Source: Paenibacillus prosopidis (GTDB taxonomy: Bacteria; Bacillota; Bacilli; Paenibacillales; Paenibacillaceae). From it: DNA of 64,000 bases. Positions 1-8,932 of this stretch are shown piece after piece. Below the pieces are notes generated by a model, which did no database searches, had not been told where the DNA came from, and saw only the letters and a list, made by a program, of their open reading frames with translations. The stretch lies in assembly GCF_003337375.1 (NCBI RefSeq), contig NZ_QPJD01000004.1:308530-372529 (forward strand), written 5' to 3'. Within the stretch, counting starts at the first letter, position 1. Each line of letters begins with the position of its first letter. Both the position numbers and the translations under genes were made by a program.

Positions 1-591
1 ATTATGCGCCCTGCACATATTCGAAATGTCATCGATTGAGATCAACATATTAATCTTTGCGCCGGTGGAAGATTGCGTAATCTTCGTGATCGACACGTTG
101 TCCGCCCTGGACGTAAACGATGTTCGAATCCACGTGCCATGCTCGTCGTCGTAGCGTACCCCCGTCTCCGCCGTTTCATAATTCGTCCACCGTTCATAAT
201 CCGACACGTTCCCTTTATTCGCCATGCTAAGCCTGAGCTGGTGACCGGGGTGGTAGCTGTAAAAAAAGGTTCTTCTTCTGGTCGTACCGTCCGGAAACGT
301 AATTTTCCACTGGTCATTTTGGTTAAAAACGTTCCGCCGGGCTTCGGCAAGCTGCCCCGTCAACTCCTCCGGAATCGCTCTGGGATGGTTGGAAGGATAG
401 TTGAACCACATATTTTGAAATATAAAGCTGTCCGTATAAGGTGAACCTGAAGTAATATAACCGTTCTCGCCATTGCCGCTAACCATGCCATCACGCCATT
501 CGAAGCCCGGAGCGGAAGCCGGAACCTCCGTGTAGGTGCTGGCGAAGTTTCCTTTTGCATACATGCGTGTATTTGATAAACCGTTCGTCAT
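1..591 (-). CDS. GH95-like glycoside hydrolase, N-terminal part (runs off left edge)
   Basis: An open frame starts at an ATG at 591 behind a good GGAGGAG site and runs 197 codons to the window edge without a stop, so only the N-terminus is visible. The protein opens MTNGLSNTRMYAKGNF and holds the block EWRDGMVSGNGENGYITS (about residues 31-48), which resembles the N-terminal beta-sandwich of GH95-like glycoside hydrolases. There is no signal peptide, so it probably acts in the cytoplasm on imported oligosaccharides. A broken relative of this N-terminus (EWRDGMVSGNGENG versus AWREGMISGNGENG) lies at 26.6 kb. The family call rests on remembered N-terminal similarity; the catalytic domain is outside the window, so substrate cannot be judged. 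Confidence 0.7.
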   Translation of the reverse strand, partial: MTNGLSNTRMYAKGNFASTYTEVPASAPGFEWRDGMVSGNGENGYITSGSPYTDSFIFQNMWFNYPSNHPRAIPEELTGQLAEARRNVFNQNDQWKITFPDGTTRRRTFFYSYHPGHQLRLSMANKGNVSDYERWTNYETAETGVRYDDEHGTWIRTSFTSRADNVSITKITQSSTGAKINMLISIDDISNMCRAHN

Positions 592-782
592 CTTGTTCTC
601 CTCCTAATCTATTAGGCCCAGCCTATAGAAATAATCATATAAATACATACGGCGGTACGTTATGCATCTAGACGACGAATGTAGCGTAGAAGATGTCGCA
701 TTTTCACAGAGGAAGTCCTTTGAATACGAATAGCTCCTAGTTCCTCATGCATAATCCTTGCAGGTCATAATTTAAATAGAAG

Positions 783-829
783 AAAAAAACACACCTTACT
801 GACCAGTTGATCAGTAGGATGTGTTTTTG
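783..829. terminator. Bidirectional terminator-like hairpin
   Basis: A-rich sequence, a 14-bp imperfect stem (ACACACCTTACTGA with its partner TCAGTAGGATGTGT) and a T-run form a hairpin with A/T tracts on both sides. It sits just downstream of the minus-strand Rieske gene. Confidence 0.75.
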
Positions 830-876
830 TAAGATTCAATAATTAACTAACATGACCCAGCTGGCGTGTCCATTTG

Positions 877-2637
877 CTATTCTTCTTCAAACAACCTTTC
901 CCCTTTATGCAGCCTCCAGGCAATTTTAGCCGTATGCGGGAGCTCGCGCGCGGTTGGCGCGTGTGCCGCCAAGTATCGGGTGCAGGCTAGCAGCATCGTT
1001 TCTTTGGCCTTCTCCGCAAAAGAGCCTGCCGCCGCTTGCCAGCGGTCGTATTCGGTCACTGCAGCCTCATACATTTGGAAAGAATGGAATTCCGCATCCT
1101 CCCGCAACAGCGCATGGCCAAGCGTATTAAGCAGCGCTCCTGGATCACCGCCGCCATGAATGTAGTCCATCACCCATTGCGCGGCCGGTCCGACCTGCTG
1201 GCGCAGATCGAGCAAATCGAGCAGCTCCTGATGATTGGCCGGCGCGGCGGAGCTGGACGGCTTCGGACGCGCCGCTGTCGGCACGTTTAAGAAACGGTCA
1301 AGATATACGCTGACGGCTCCGTGAAAAATCCCCCGCTGCAGCAGCGGCTCATCCGATTGCAGCAGCCTTTCGTGTACGGCGTGAGCATAAGTGAACGTAT
1401 GGAGCACTGCAATCCAATCGCCGAAATCGTTCTGCGTATGGAAACGAACGATCCGTTCCGCGGCGGCTAGAGCAACGATCTGCGCCAATTGAGCTGGTGC
1501 CGTTCCCGCGATGAGCAGATCGCGCAGCAGAGAGATCGTCTGCTCCGGCGTATCGCTCAGCAGCTGCTGCAGTAATTGCTCTTCCATACCAGCAGACAGC
1601 CGCGCATCTGTTGACCCACCGGCGAGCTTCGCCTGCGCCGCATTCTGCTCCAGTTCTTTGACCGCTTGTTTGATCGGCTCTACGAGGTTCAGCGGCGCCT
1701 GCCACTGGTGTAGCTCCTCGCTCCGCGTCGGACGAGCCATCATCGGCACGAGTGAAGTTAAAATCTGCTCCTTTTGGGATACCTCCGCCCACTCCAGCGC
1801 CTCAAAAGCTTTGTTGTGGAAATCGAACACATGCCCACCGTCTAAGTAAAAGTGATCTGTTGCGGCGATAAGCATCATTTCCGACAGCCGCTTTGTGTCA
1901 ATGCCGTTCAAAATGGCGGTGATCAGCACTTTCTCAGCGCCCTGCGTATCCCGCACCTCTATGCAATTGCGATACCACTCGGTCAACCGTTCGAACGGCA
2001 AGTCGGCCGTAGGCAGCGCCGACAGCAAGTGGCGGGTTCCTCTGCCCGAGCTGCCTCGAGCGACATGGACAAGTCCTTGGTACAAGGCGAGTATCTTACC
2101 GTTCTTGTCCAGCTTGTCGACGCTTTGCGCCATCGCGGTAAGAATCGTAAGTCCGGCGTTCCAGCCCGTTCCATATGTCGTGCCGAATTCGATGCCAATT
2201 CGGGCGATGTCCTGCTCCGGCACTCCCGCTTCGATCAGTCCGACGACCGCTTTCGCGATGACGATGCCGATATTTTGCTCGAGTCCTTCTTTTAGTTTAT
2301 GCTTATATTTTGCCGCGCCTTTTGCACTTCTGGAAACCGGATTTACCCACACTTCGCCGCCGTCGACCCGCACTTCATAAGACGGAACATCGTCCGCCCA
2401 GGGATCAAGCGTACCGCCGCTGCAGACGTCAAACCGGGCATGATGCCAATGGCACGTCAAAATCCCGTCGCACAGGCTCCCCATATGGAGCGGAAAGCCT
2501 AAATGCGGGCAACGGTTGTCAACCGCGTATACTTGGTCTTCATGATAAAAAACAGCGACACCGCCTCGTATAACCTTTGCGCCTTCTTCTTTAAGCGCTT
2601 CCAGATTGCCTGCTGAAATCCAGTTTAAACTACTCAT
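877..2637 (-). CDS. Rieske [2Fe-2S] domain protein with long helical C-terminal region
   Basis: This is a 586-residue protein counted from the ATG at 2637, which has AAGGAGG eight bases upstream; a start 13 codons earlier lacks such a site. Residues 1 to about 105 form a Rieske domain with both cluster-binding boxes visible, CPHLGFPLH and CHWHHARFDVCSGG, supplying the two Cys and two His ligands. The remaining roughly 480 residues are Ala/Leu-rich and look all-helical, without a recognisable catalytic motif. There is no signal peptide or membrane segment, so it is cytoplasmic. The reaction is unknown; the Rieske domain implies electron transfer. It stands alone, with a hairpin terminator behind it, and has no evident link to the sugar genes. 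Confidence 0.85.
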   Translation of the reverse strand: MSSLNWISAGNLEALKEEGAKVIRGGVAVFYHEDQVYAVDNRCPHLGFPLHMGSLCDGILTCHWHHARFDVCSGGTLDPWADDVPSYEVRVDGGEVWVNPVSRSAKGAAKYKHKLKEGLEQNIGIVIAKAVVGLIEAGVPEQDIARIGIEFGTTYGTGWNAGLTILTAMAQSVDKLDKNGKILALYQGLVHVARGSSGRGTRHLLSALPTADLPFERLTEWYRNCIEVRDTQGAEKVLITAILNGIDTKRLSEMMLIAATDHFYLDGGHVFDFHNKAFEALEWAEVSQKEQILTSLVPMMARPTRSEELHQWQAPLNLVEPIKQAVKELEQNAAQAKLAGGSTDARLSAGMEEQLLQQLLSDTPEQTISLLRDLLIAGTAPAQLAQIVALAAAERIVRFHTQNDFGDWIAVLHTFTYAHAVHERLLQSDEPLLQRGIFHGAVSVYLDRFLNVPTAARPKPSSSAAPANHQELLDLLDLRQQVGPAAQWVMDYIHGGGDPGALLNTLGHALLREDAEFHSFQMYEAAVTEYDRWQAAAGSFAEKAKETMLLACTRYLAAHAPTARELPHTAKIAWRLHKGERLFEEE

Positions 2638-2809
2638 CAATACAGCCTCCTTCATTTTTTTCAAGCTGCACTCCAAGCTACAACAATGGTATCCATTCAG
2701 AACCCTCTTCGTTCATTTGCATAGTTCTATAATACCTTATTGTCCCGGTCATGGCTTCAGCAAAGAGTCGGAGATCGGCACGACAAAGACGTACAACTTT
2801 CGGCTGAGT

Positions 2810-3194
2810 TCATGTACAACTAAAATATGAGGTTGCTTTATCCGGCTCGTTATTCTTATTAAAGTAAGCCAGTGCCAGATTACGATGGGCGACGGTGTAT
2901 GAAGCATCCAGCTTTGCGGATGTTTCCCACTGAGCTATCGCCGTCATCGGAGCGCTTCTTGTCATAATATAAATTCCCAAGGAAGTAACGAGCTCTTGCG
3001 GCATCAGGCTCCTGTTTTACGATATATTCCAAAACCGTGAGGTCAAATAGCGTATTGGGAAAGCAATAATCAGGAGTTGCTTTTTCTCCTGCCAAGAGAT
3101 GCCTCGCCGCTAACTCAGCACTACCCGAACGGGAGTAACAATAGCTTAAAGCATAATGTACATCGGATATCGTCGCTTTCATCGTTCGGCGCAA
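2810..3194 (-). pseudogene. TPR protein fragment (DUF5107-type), frameshifted
   Basis: Two overlapping reading frames together read as the C-terminal part of a tetratricopeptide-repeat protein: HYALSYCYSRSGSAELA and ARARYFLGNLYYDKKRSDD in one frame, continuing as AIAQWETSAKLDASYTVAHR and NLALAYFNKNNEPDKA in the other. The frames join near 2945, where GATGACGGCGATAGC has one extra base compared with the expected GATGACGCGATAGC. The start and the true C-terminus are missing. TPR/DUF5107 proteins of about 1000 residues are common near sugar loci in paenibacilli, which is why I favour that origin. It is surely non-functional as annotated. Confidence 0.7.
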
Positions 3195-3227
3195 TGATCC
3201 GAAGTGATATCAAACTTTTTGTCGTTT

Positions 3228-3310
3228 CGGACACAACACGATGTAAAAACTTTTCACGCAATAAACTTATTCAATGAGTTGCGCCCACTCTGGAAATAAA
3301 GTTGTGTCCG
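3228..3310. repeat. 83-bp segment bounded by 10-bp inverted repeats
   Basis: CGGACACAAC at 3228-3237 is matched by GTTGTGTCCG at 3301-3310. The interior is AT-rich and has no reading frame. It lies beside the decayed TPR gene and could be a tiny mobile-element footprint or a chance repeat. The rest of 3195-3517 holds nothing I recognise. Confidence 0.35.
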
Positions 3311-3517
3311 CGGCACCGCCGTTTTTTTGTCAGCGATGAATCGGTTGAAATGCTCCTTTTACTCAGATTCGCGGATATATGGTCGGCTCATAGTTAACGC
3401 ATTGATTCATGCGTCTGATCTCCATAAGCATTTGTTTCATTACCTTGCCTGTCTTTAATCATGTTATAATTTACTCCCACTGGCGCTCTGTATCATGGCT
3501 GTCCCCCACACCTGAAC

Positions 3518-3616
3518 AATGACTTGTTTCGCCAATCAAAGCCATTCAGGAAATACAAGGGGATGTCGCCTTCTGCCTTCAAACGCCTGCAAGGAAAAGC
3601 TTCGTTCCCGAAGTAA
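3518..3616 (+). pseudogene. C-terminal remnant of an AraC-type regulator
   Basis: A short open stretch reads NDLFRQSKPFRKYKGMSPSA and continues FKRLQGKASFPK to a TAA at 3614. The FRKYKGMSPSAFK block matches the last helix-turn-helix of AraC-family proteins. Nothing upstream continues the domain, so it is a relic. It ends 47 bases before the response regulator gene. Confidence 0.55.
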
Positions 3617-3663
3617 CCGTAGTTAATGACGGACTTAAATAGAATCTCGGAGGAGGAAGAATC

Positions 3664-5226
3664 ATGTACAAGGTACTGATTGTGGATGACGAGTTTTTTG
3701 TGCGCAAAGGCTTGATCGGTTTGATGGCTTGGTCGAAGCTGCAATTTGAAATCTGCGGCGAAGCGGAAAACGGGAAGCAAGCGCTCGACCTTATCGAACG
3801 ATTGACCCCGGATCTTGTCATCGTGGATATACGAATGCCCGTGCTTGACGGTCTAGAGCTCATCCAAAAGGTGAAAGCGGAAGGCGAGCATCAACCGTTA
3901 TTTATTATCTTAAGCGGGTACCCCGATTTCTCGTATGCACAGCAAGCCTTCCGTTACGATGTGTCGGATTATATCCTGAAGCCGGTAGATGAACAGGAGC
4001 TTACAGCTACCTTAAAAAAAATAGCGAATATGTTGAATCAAAAACAACTCTTATCGATAACGAGAGAAAAGCCTCTTGTCGAAACCGTCATCGAAAGCTT
4101 ACTGCAGACCGAACCGAGTGAGCAGGTGATGGCGCGGATTGCCCATGCGTTGGAGCTTCCACTCTCCTCTTCCTATACGTATATCATTGCAGAAATTCAG
4201 GATGGGCTGCCTCAAGGGGAAATCGACTATTTTCCCGCGCTGCAAGCCTCTCTCCAGCGATATTTTCATCGCGAGGGACAACCTCTGCTTGTACATGTAC
4301 GCGCGTACAATCAATATGGCTTTATTGTGCCTCAGTTGCTGGACGAGCAAAGCGAGACCGAGCGGACGAACTACGCCAAGCTGCTTGATATGCTGGAGAG
4401 AGAGCTTGCAACGACGATAGCTTTGTTTATTGGCCATAAGGCAAGCCATTTAAAGCAGATCGCTCATTCCGGCTCCAGTGCCGAGGAATGCTTGAATTAT
4501 CGTTTTGCCGCCGGCTTAAACGGCATCTTTATGGCATCGGAGCTGCTAGAGCTGCCCTTATACTATTTTGATGTGGATGAAGAGCTGCACAGCAAGCTCA
4601 TCTATGAGATTGAAGCGAATCGAAAGGATGGCTATAACTCCGCTATTGATGCAATTTTTATTGTCTTTCAGGAGCGGCATTTCGCTCAAGGTGCCGTTAC
4701 CAATACCATAAGGCGAAGTATGATTGCCATTATTAATATCATCCGGCAGCTGGAAGGAGACGAGAAAGATCTGCGATGGCTGGACGAGTTGCTCCATTGG
4801 CAGATGAAATACCGCAATCTGAAGCAGCTAAAGCATGTTTTCTTGCATTTTATAGGGGAAGCGGCTGAATACATCACGGAAAAGCGAGGCGAAAAGAGCG
4901 AAGGCAGTATCGAAAAAGTGAAAAAATATATCGACAGCCACTACAAAGAAAACATCTATCTGAAAGGGATTGCCGCCGAATTTCATATGAACCCGGTCTA
5001 CCTCGGACAACTGTTTCGCAAAAATTACGGTGTTTATTTCAATGAGTACATGCTGTCGCTTCGCATTGAGGAGGCAAAACGGCTGCTGCGGCAAACGAAA
5101 AAACGCATGTACGAGATCGCAGAGCTTGTAGGCTTTCAAAATGCCGATTATTTTGCCACCCAGTTTGAAAAGCTGGAGGACATGACGCCAACGGATTATC
5201 GCAATAAGATGACCGGTAAAAAATAA
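3664..5226 (+). CDS. AraC-type response regulator (YesN-like)
   Basis: The 520-residue protein begins with a CheY-like receiver domain (about 1-120) with the acidic pair D8/D9, phospho-acceptor D55 (VIVDIRMP) and K106 (YILKPVD). It ends in an AraC double helix-turn-helix domain (about 415-515; LYLGQLFRKNYGVYFNEY and VGFQNADYFATQF can be read). The middle 290 residues are the variable linker usual for YesN-type proteins. The start has GGAGGAGGAAG just upstream. The sensor kinase follows after 14 bases, then a sugar transporter. In this family the phosphorylated regulator activates the adjacent transporter operon when the kinase senses extracellular oligosaccharide or a loaded binding protein; that role is inferred here. 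Confidence 0.93.
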   Translation: MYKVLIVDDEFFVRKGLIGLMAWSKLQFEICGEAENGKQALDLIERLTPDLVIVDIRMPVLDGLELIQKVKAEGEHQPLFIILSGYPDFSYAQQAFRYDVSDYILKPVDEQELTATLKKIANMLNQKQLLSITREKPLVETVIESLLQTEPSEQVMARIAHALELPLSSSYTYIIAEIQDGLPQGEIDYFPALQASLQRYFHREGQPLLVHVRAYNQYGFIVPQLLDEQSETERTNYAKLLDMLERELATTIALFIGHKASHLKQIAHSGSSAEECLNYRFAAGLNGIFMASELLELPLYYFDVDEELHSKLIYEIEANRKDGYNSAIDAIFIVFQERHFAQGAVTNTIRRSMIAIINIIRQLEGDEKDLRWLDELLHWQMKYRNLKQLKHVFLHFIGEAAEYITEKRGEKSEGSIEKVKKYIDSHYKENIYLKGIAAEFHMNPVYLGQLFRKNYGVYFNEYMLSLRIEEAKRLLRQTKKRMYEIAELVGFQNADYFATQFEKLEDMTPTDYRNKMTGKK

Positions 5227-5240
5227 GGAGGCTTCCCGTC

Positions 5241-6992
5241 GTGCTTAACTTTCGTTTTCATCATTTGAAGCTTCGAAACAAGCTGATCTTCATCTATATC
5301 GTATGCGTGTTCGTACCGATCGTACTGACTAACGTGATGTTCTATCATGTAACAACCATTAACATAAAAAATCAGAAAACGGCAGATGCGGATCAAGCGA
5401 TATCCCTATTGAAAGCCGAATTAGGGGCTGTCATTGACGATGCGGCAGGCATTTCCTATCTGTATTCCATTGACAAGCAGCTCAACAATCATTTAAATAT
5501 CGATCATGCGTCTCATGACCGCTATGTGGAGTCGCTGAATGCCATTTCGAATCTATTTAATCGAGCCGACAAGGAATACAAAATCATCAGCTCCATTGTC
5601 ATTATGAGCGACAATCCGACGATACTTGCCTCGGACCATATCATCAAACTCGAGGATGAGATGCGGAACACGGATTGGTATCATCAAATCAATAATATTA
5701 ATAACAAATATCCGTATCTGTATGTGACGCCCGACAGTATCAGCGTCATTCAAAAGCTGTCCGATCTCAAGTTCGAGGCCTACGAGCATGTGATCAAGAT
5801 CGACCTGAATATGAATTACATTACGCAATTGCTCGATTTATCCAGCTTTGAGGGAGATTTTTACTTTCTGGATCCGACCGGTCAAGCGCGTTACGGCCGT
5901 CTGGCCAGCGGGCAACCGAGCGATCAGATCACAGCAGGACAGACACTGAGCCTCGACGAGATACGAAGACCGAATAAGGCGATCGTCATCGGTAAGCAAT
6001 ATCAGAACAATCGCTCTCTGGGCGGCTGGACGTTATACGGAGTCTTGGATGAAGAGAAGATCTTGTATGATGTAATGCAATCAGGACGGTTAATCCTTTG
6101 GTTTGCAGGGATTAATTTCATTGTGCCTACGATCGTGATCATGATTGTTTCCCGCTCGATCCATACGCGCACTCAAAACATCCTGAAGCACATGAAATCC
6201 GTAAAGGGCAAAAACTTCGCGAGGATTCCTTATAATCGGGAACGGGACGAGGTGGGAGAGCTTGCAGTGGAATTCAACCGGATGAGCGAGCGAATCGAGA
6301 ACCTGATCAATGATGTGTATGTAGCGGAGATACAGAAGAAAGAGCTGGAGCTGCGCCAAAGACAGGCCCAACTGCACGCGCTTCACAGTCAGATCAACCC
6401 GCATTTTTTATTCAATGCGCTGGAGACAATTCGGATGCGGAGTCTGATGAAGGGCGAGACGCAGACGGCCAAGACGATTCAGAATATGGCGAAAATCTTT
6501 CGCAAATCGATTCTTTGGAAGCGAAGCTTCGTTACGATTCGCGAGGAGCTAGAGCTGATGGAAAGCTTCCTGGAAATTCAGAAATACCGTTTCGACAGCA
6601 AGCTGGAGTTTCATATCGAGGTCGATCAATCCATTTTGGATGTTGAAATTCCGAAGATGGCATTCTTGCCGTTCGTCGAGAATGCAAGCATCCACGGGAT
6701 CGAGAACATACCCGGCATCGGATATATTACGATTCAGATCGCGCAAGAGCAGGAACAGATCGTCTTCGCCATATCGGATAACGGGGTCGGCATCGCACAA
6801 GAGAAAATCGACGAGCTTCAACGCTACTTCCACGAGGATGATGCCATGGGCGATTCCATCGGCATGAAGAATGTCATGACGCGTCTAAAAATATGCTACG
6901 GAGAATCGTTCCATTTCGCGATTGTCAGCGTACCGAATAACGGAACGCGGATCACGCTGCGATTGCCGATTACCCAAAAAGAGATGCCGTAA
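5241..6992 (+). CDS. Sensor histidine kinase (YesM-like)
   Basis: A GTG start at 5241 follows AAGGAGG. The 583-residue protein has an N-terminal membrane helix (about 14-36), an extracellular sensing domain of about 240 residues, a second helix near 275-297, a HAMP linker, and the His_kinase core INPHFLFNALETIRMRS with the phosphorylated His at residue 388. The N box (FLPFVENASIHG) and G boxes (ISDNGVGI, IGMKNVMTRL) complete an HATPase domain. It pairs with the regulator encoded just upstream, and the gene order regulator-kinase is the reverse of the second system at 36-39 kb. The likely ligand is a plant cell-wall oligosaccharide, from the neighbouring transporter only. Confidence 0.93.
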   Translation: MLNFRFHHLKLRNKLIFIYIVCVFVPIVLTNVMFYHVTTINIKNQKTADADQAISLLKAELGAVIDDAAGISYLYSIDKQLNNHLNIDHASHDRYVESLNAISNLFNRADKEYKIISSIVIMSDNPTILASDHIIKLEDEMRNTDWYHQINNINNKYPYLYVTPDSISVIQKLSDLKFEAYEHVIKIDLNMNYITQLLDLSSFEGDFYFLDPTGQARYGRLASGQPSDQITAGQTLSLDEIRRPNKAIVIGKQYQNNRSLGGWTLYGVLDEEKILYDVMQSGRLILWFAGINFIVPTIVIMIVSRSIHTRTQNILKHMKSVKGKNFARIPYNRERDEVGELAVEFNRMSERIENLINDVYVAEIQKKELELRQRQAQLHALHSQINPHFLFNALETIRMRSLMKGETQTAKTIQNMAKIFRKSILWKRSFVTIREELELMESFLEIQKYRFDSKLEFHIEVDQSILDVEIPKMAFLPFVENASIHGIENIPGIGYITIQIAQEQEQIVFAISDNGVGIAQEKIDELQRYFHEDDAMGDSIGMKNVMTRLKICYGESFHFAIVSVPNNGTRITLRLPITQKEMP

Positions 6993-7064
6993 AACAAGTT
7001 CTTTACTATTCAAAGACAGATCTAAGGTTTGCTATATAACAATTATTTTCTTTTTCTTCTACAC

Positions 7065-7078
7065 TGAAAGTGCTTACA
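7065..7078 (+). promoter_or_regulatory. cre-like site upstream of binding-protein gene
   Basis: TGAAAGTGCTTACA fits the catabolite response element pattern TGNAANCGNTNNCA with one deviation at the central CG. It lies about 30 bases before the start of the sugar-binding protein gene, downstream of a possible -10 (TATAAC at 7035). CcpA repression is plausible but not shown. Confidence 0.5.
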
Positions 7079-7106
7079 ACATTGCGAAAAAGAAAGGGGA
7101 ACTGAA

Positions 7107-8819
7107 ATGCGCAACAAAAGATGGCTGCAAATCAGCCTAGCCGTGCTAACGGCCGCAGCACTCCTCCTTGCAGGCTGCTCGTCGAATAATGGCGAAGGAG
7201 GGGAAACAAACAACAAGAACAATACGAACACCAGCACCGCGACCAACGACAAGACCGGAGAGGTCAGTAAAGACCCGGTCACCTTCAGTTACTTCGCATT
7301 CGGATCGAATAACGACGTACTGGCAAGCGAAACAACGATCGGCAAGATCCTCCAAGAACAAACAGGCGTCGATTGGAAAATGGAGTTTGTTGTCGGCGAT
7401 CCGAGCACTAAGGCCGGCGTTATGATTGCTGGAGGCGAATATCCCGATGTTATCTCTCCGGTGGGCGAGCTTGCCAAGCTCCTGGATGCAGAAGCGTTAA
7501 TCCCGCTTAATGATCTGATCGAGCAGCATGGTCCTAACATCAAACGCGTGTATGGCCCTTATATGGACAAGATCACGCATGAAGACGGGAACATCTATAT
7601 CCTGCCTTTCACGGCCAATGTCGGTGGTTACTTGACGGAACCAGATGCGGGCAGCAACATCTGGATTCAACGCAGAGTACTGAAAGAATTCGGCTATCCG
7701 AAAGTAAAGACACTCGATCAATACTTCGATCTAATCGAGAAATATCAGGCTAAGTATCCTACCGTAGATGGAAAAGATACGATCGGCTACGCTACATTCG
7801 CAGGCGAACCTGGTCAATTCTACACGATCACGAATGCCCCTATGCATCTGGCCGGATATCCGAACGACGGCAACGTCATGGTTGACCTGGAGACGCACGA
7901 AGCCAAGCTGTACCAGGGAACCGATTACGAGAAGCAATGGCTGCAATCGCTGAATGAAATGTACGTGAAAGGCTTGGTCGATCCGGAGAGCTTCACAGCT
8001 AACGGAGACCAATTCATGGCTAAGCTGACTTCCGGCCGCGTGCTCGGATTCAGCGGCTACATCTGGCAGATCGGAAATGCGATCAACAACCTGAAGACAG
8101 CCGGCAATGATGATCTGCGTTATGTATCGCTTCCAATCGTATTTGACGAGAGCATTACAGATGCCTACATGGATCCGCCTTCCTTCGTCAACAACCGCGG
8201 CCTCGGCATCAGCGTAAGCGCCAAGGATCCGGTTCGCATCATTCAATATTGGGATAATCTGCTGACGGACGAGAACCAGAAGCTAATCCAATGGGGTGAA
8301 GAAGGCGTCACCTACTCTGTGAACGAAGAAGGCCGTTTCGTCATGAGTGAAGAGCAATTGGCTAATCGCAACGATAACGACTTCAAACGCAAGTACGGCT
8401 GGGCTTACTTCGATTATGAATGGCCGCGTTACGGCAACAACTCCGTGTACGAGGACGGCAATGCGCATGTGCCGTTCAGCCAACCTGAGGTAGCGGACGT
8501 CAATTATACAGATGGCGACCGGACGCTACTTGAAGCTTACGGCATCGATACATTCTCCGGTTTCTTCGCGAAGCCTGTGGAAAGACCGTGGTATCCGGCT
8601 TGGAGTATCGAGAAGCCGCAAGGTTCCCCTGAAGATATCTTTAATCAGAAGGCCGGAGATCTTCAGCGGAAGTATTATCCGAAGCTGGTACTCGCTTCCG
8701 AAGGTCAGTTCGAATCCGTCTGGGCTGAATATCTCGAAGACTTCGGCAAACTGGATGCCGCCGGCTTCGAAGCATTCATGACCGCCAAGGTGAAGGATCG
8801 CGTCGCAGGAAAATGGTAA
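7107..8819 (+). CDS. Sugar-binding lipoprotein of ABC transporter (LplA-like)
   Basis: The 570-residue protein begins with a lipoprotein signal peptide ending LLLAGC, so Cys24 would be lipidated and anchored on the outer face of the membrane. A Asn/Thr-rich linker follows, then a large extracellular solute-binding domain of the LplA/YtcQ type (about 530 residues, much longer than MalE). It is followed by two permease genes and preceded by a kinase/regulator pair, so it should bind oligosaccharide for import. No ATPase gene is present; in this transporter class the MsmX-type ATPase is encoded elsewhere and shared. The start is set by AAAGGGG about nine bases upstream. Confidence 0.92.
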   Translation: MRNKRWLQISLAVLTAAALLLAGCSSNNGEGGETNNKNNTNTSTATNDKTGEVSKDPVTFSYFAFGSNNDVLASETTIGKILQEQTGVDWKMEFVVGDPSTKAGVMIAGGEYPDVISPVGELAKLLDAEALIPLNDLIEQHGPNIKRVYGPYMDKITHEDGNIYILPFTANVGGYLTEPDAGSNIWIQRRVLKEFGYPKVKTLDQYFDLIEKYQAKYPTVDGKDTIGYATFAGEPGQFYTITNAPMHLAGYPNDGNVMVDLETHEAKLYQGTDYEKQWLQSLNEMYVKGLVDPESFTANGDQFMAKLTSGRVLGFSGYIWQIGNAINNLKTAGNDDLRYVSLPIVFDESITDAYMDPPSFVNNRGLGISVSAKDPVRIIQYWDNLLTDENQKLIQWGEEGVTYSVNEEGRFVMSEEQLANRNDNDFKRKYGWAYFDYEWPRYGNNSVYEDGNAHVPFSQPEVADVNYTDGDRTLLEAYGIDTFSGFFAKPVERPWYPAWSIEKPQGSPEDIFNQKAGDLQRKYYPKLVLASEGQFESVWAEYLEDFGKLDAAGFEAFMTAKVKDRVAGKW

Positions 8820-8852
8820 GACACAGCTTCTGAATAGTCATGTAAACAACCC

Positions 8853-8880
8853 GTGAAAAGTGAAGCCATTCACTTTTCAC
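8853..8880 (+). other. Intercistronic hairpin after binding-protein gene
   Basis: A perfect 12-bp stem (GTGAAAAGTGAA) with a GCCA loop lies between the binding-protein stop and the first permease. It has no T-run, so it is more likely an mRNA stability or processing element than a full terminator. It would favour more binding protein than permease. The second transporter operon has an equivalent at 34479-34506. Confidence 0.75.
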
Positions 8881-8932
8881 ATCTAATTATGAGAGAGACA
8901 AAAAAGATTTTGCCGGAAGGGAGACGGATCGG

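Noticed and set aside
73..444. Open frame of 123 codons on the plus strand
   Set aside because: It lies opposite the GH95-like coding frame, is rich in Arg and Pro, and lacks a ribosome site.
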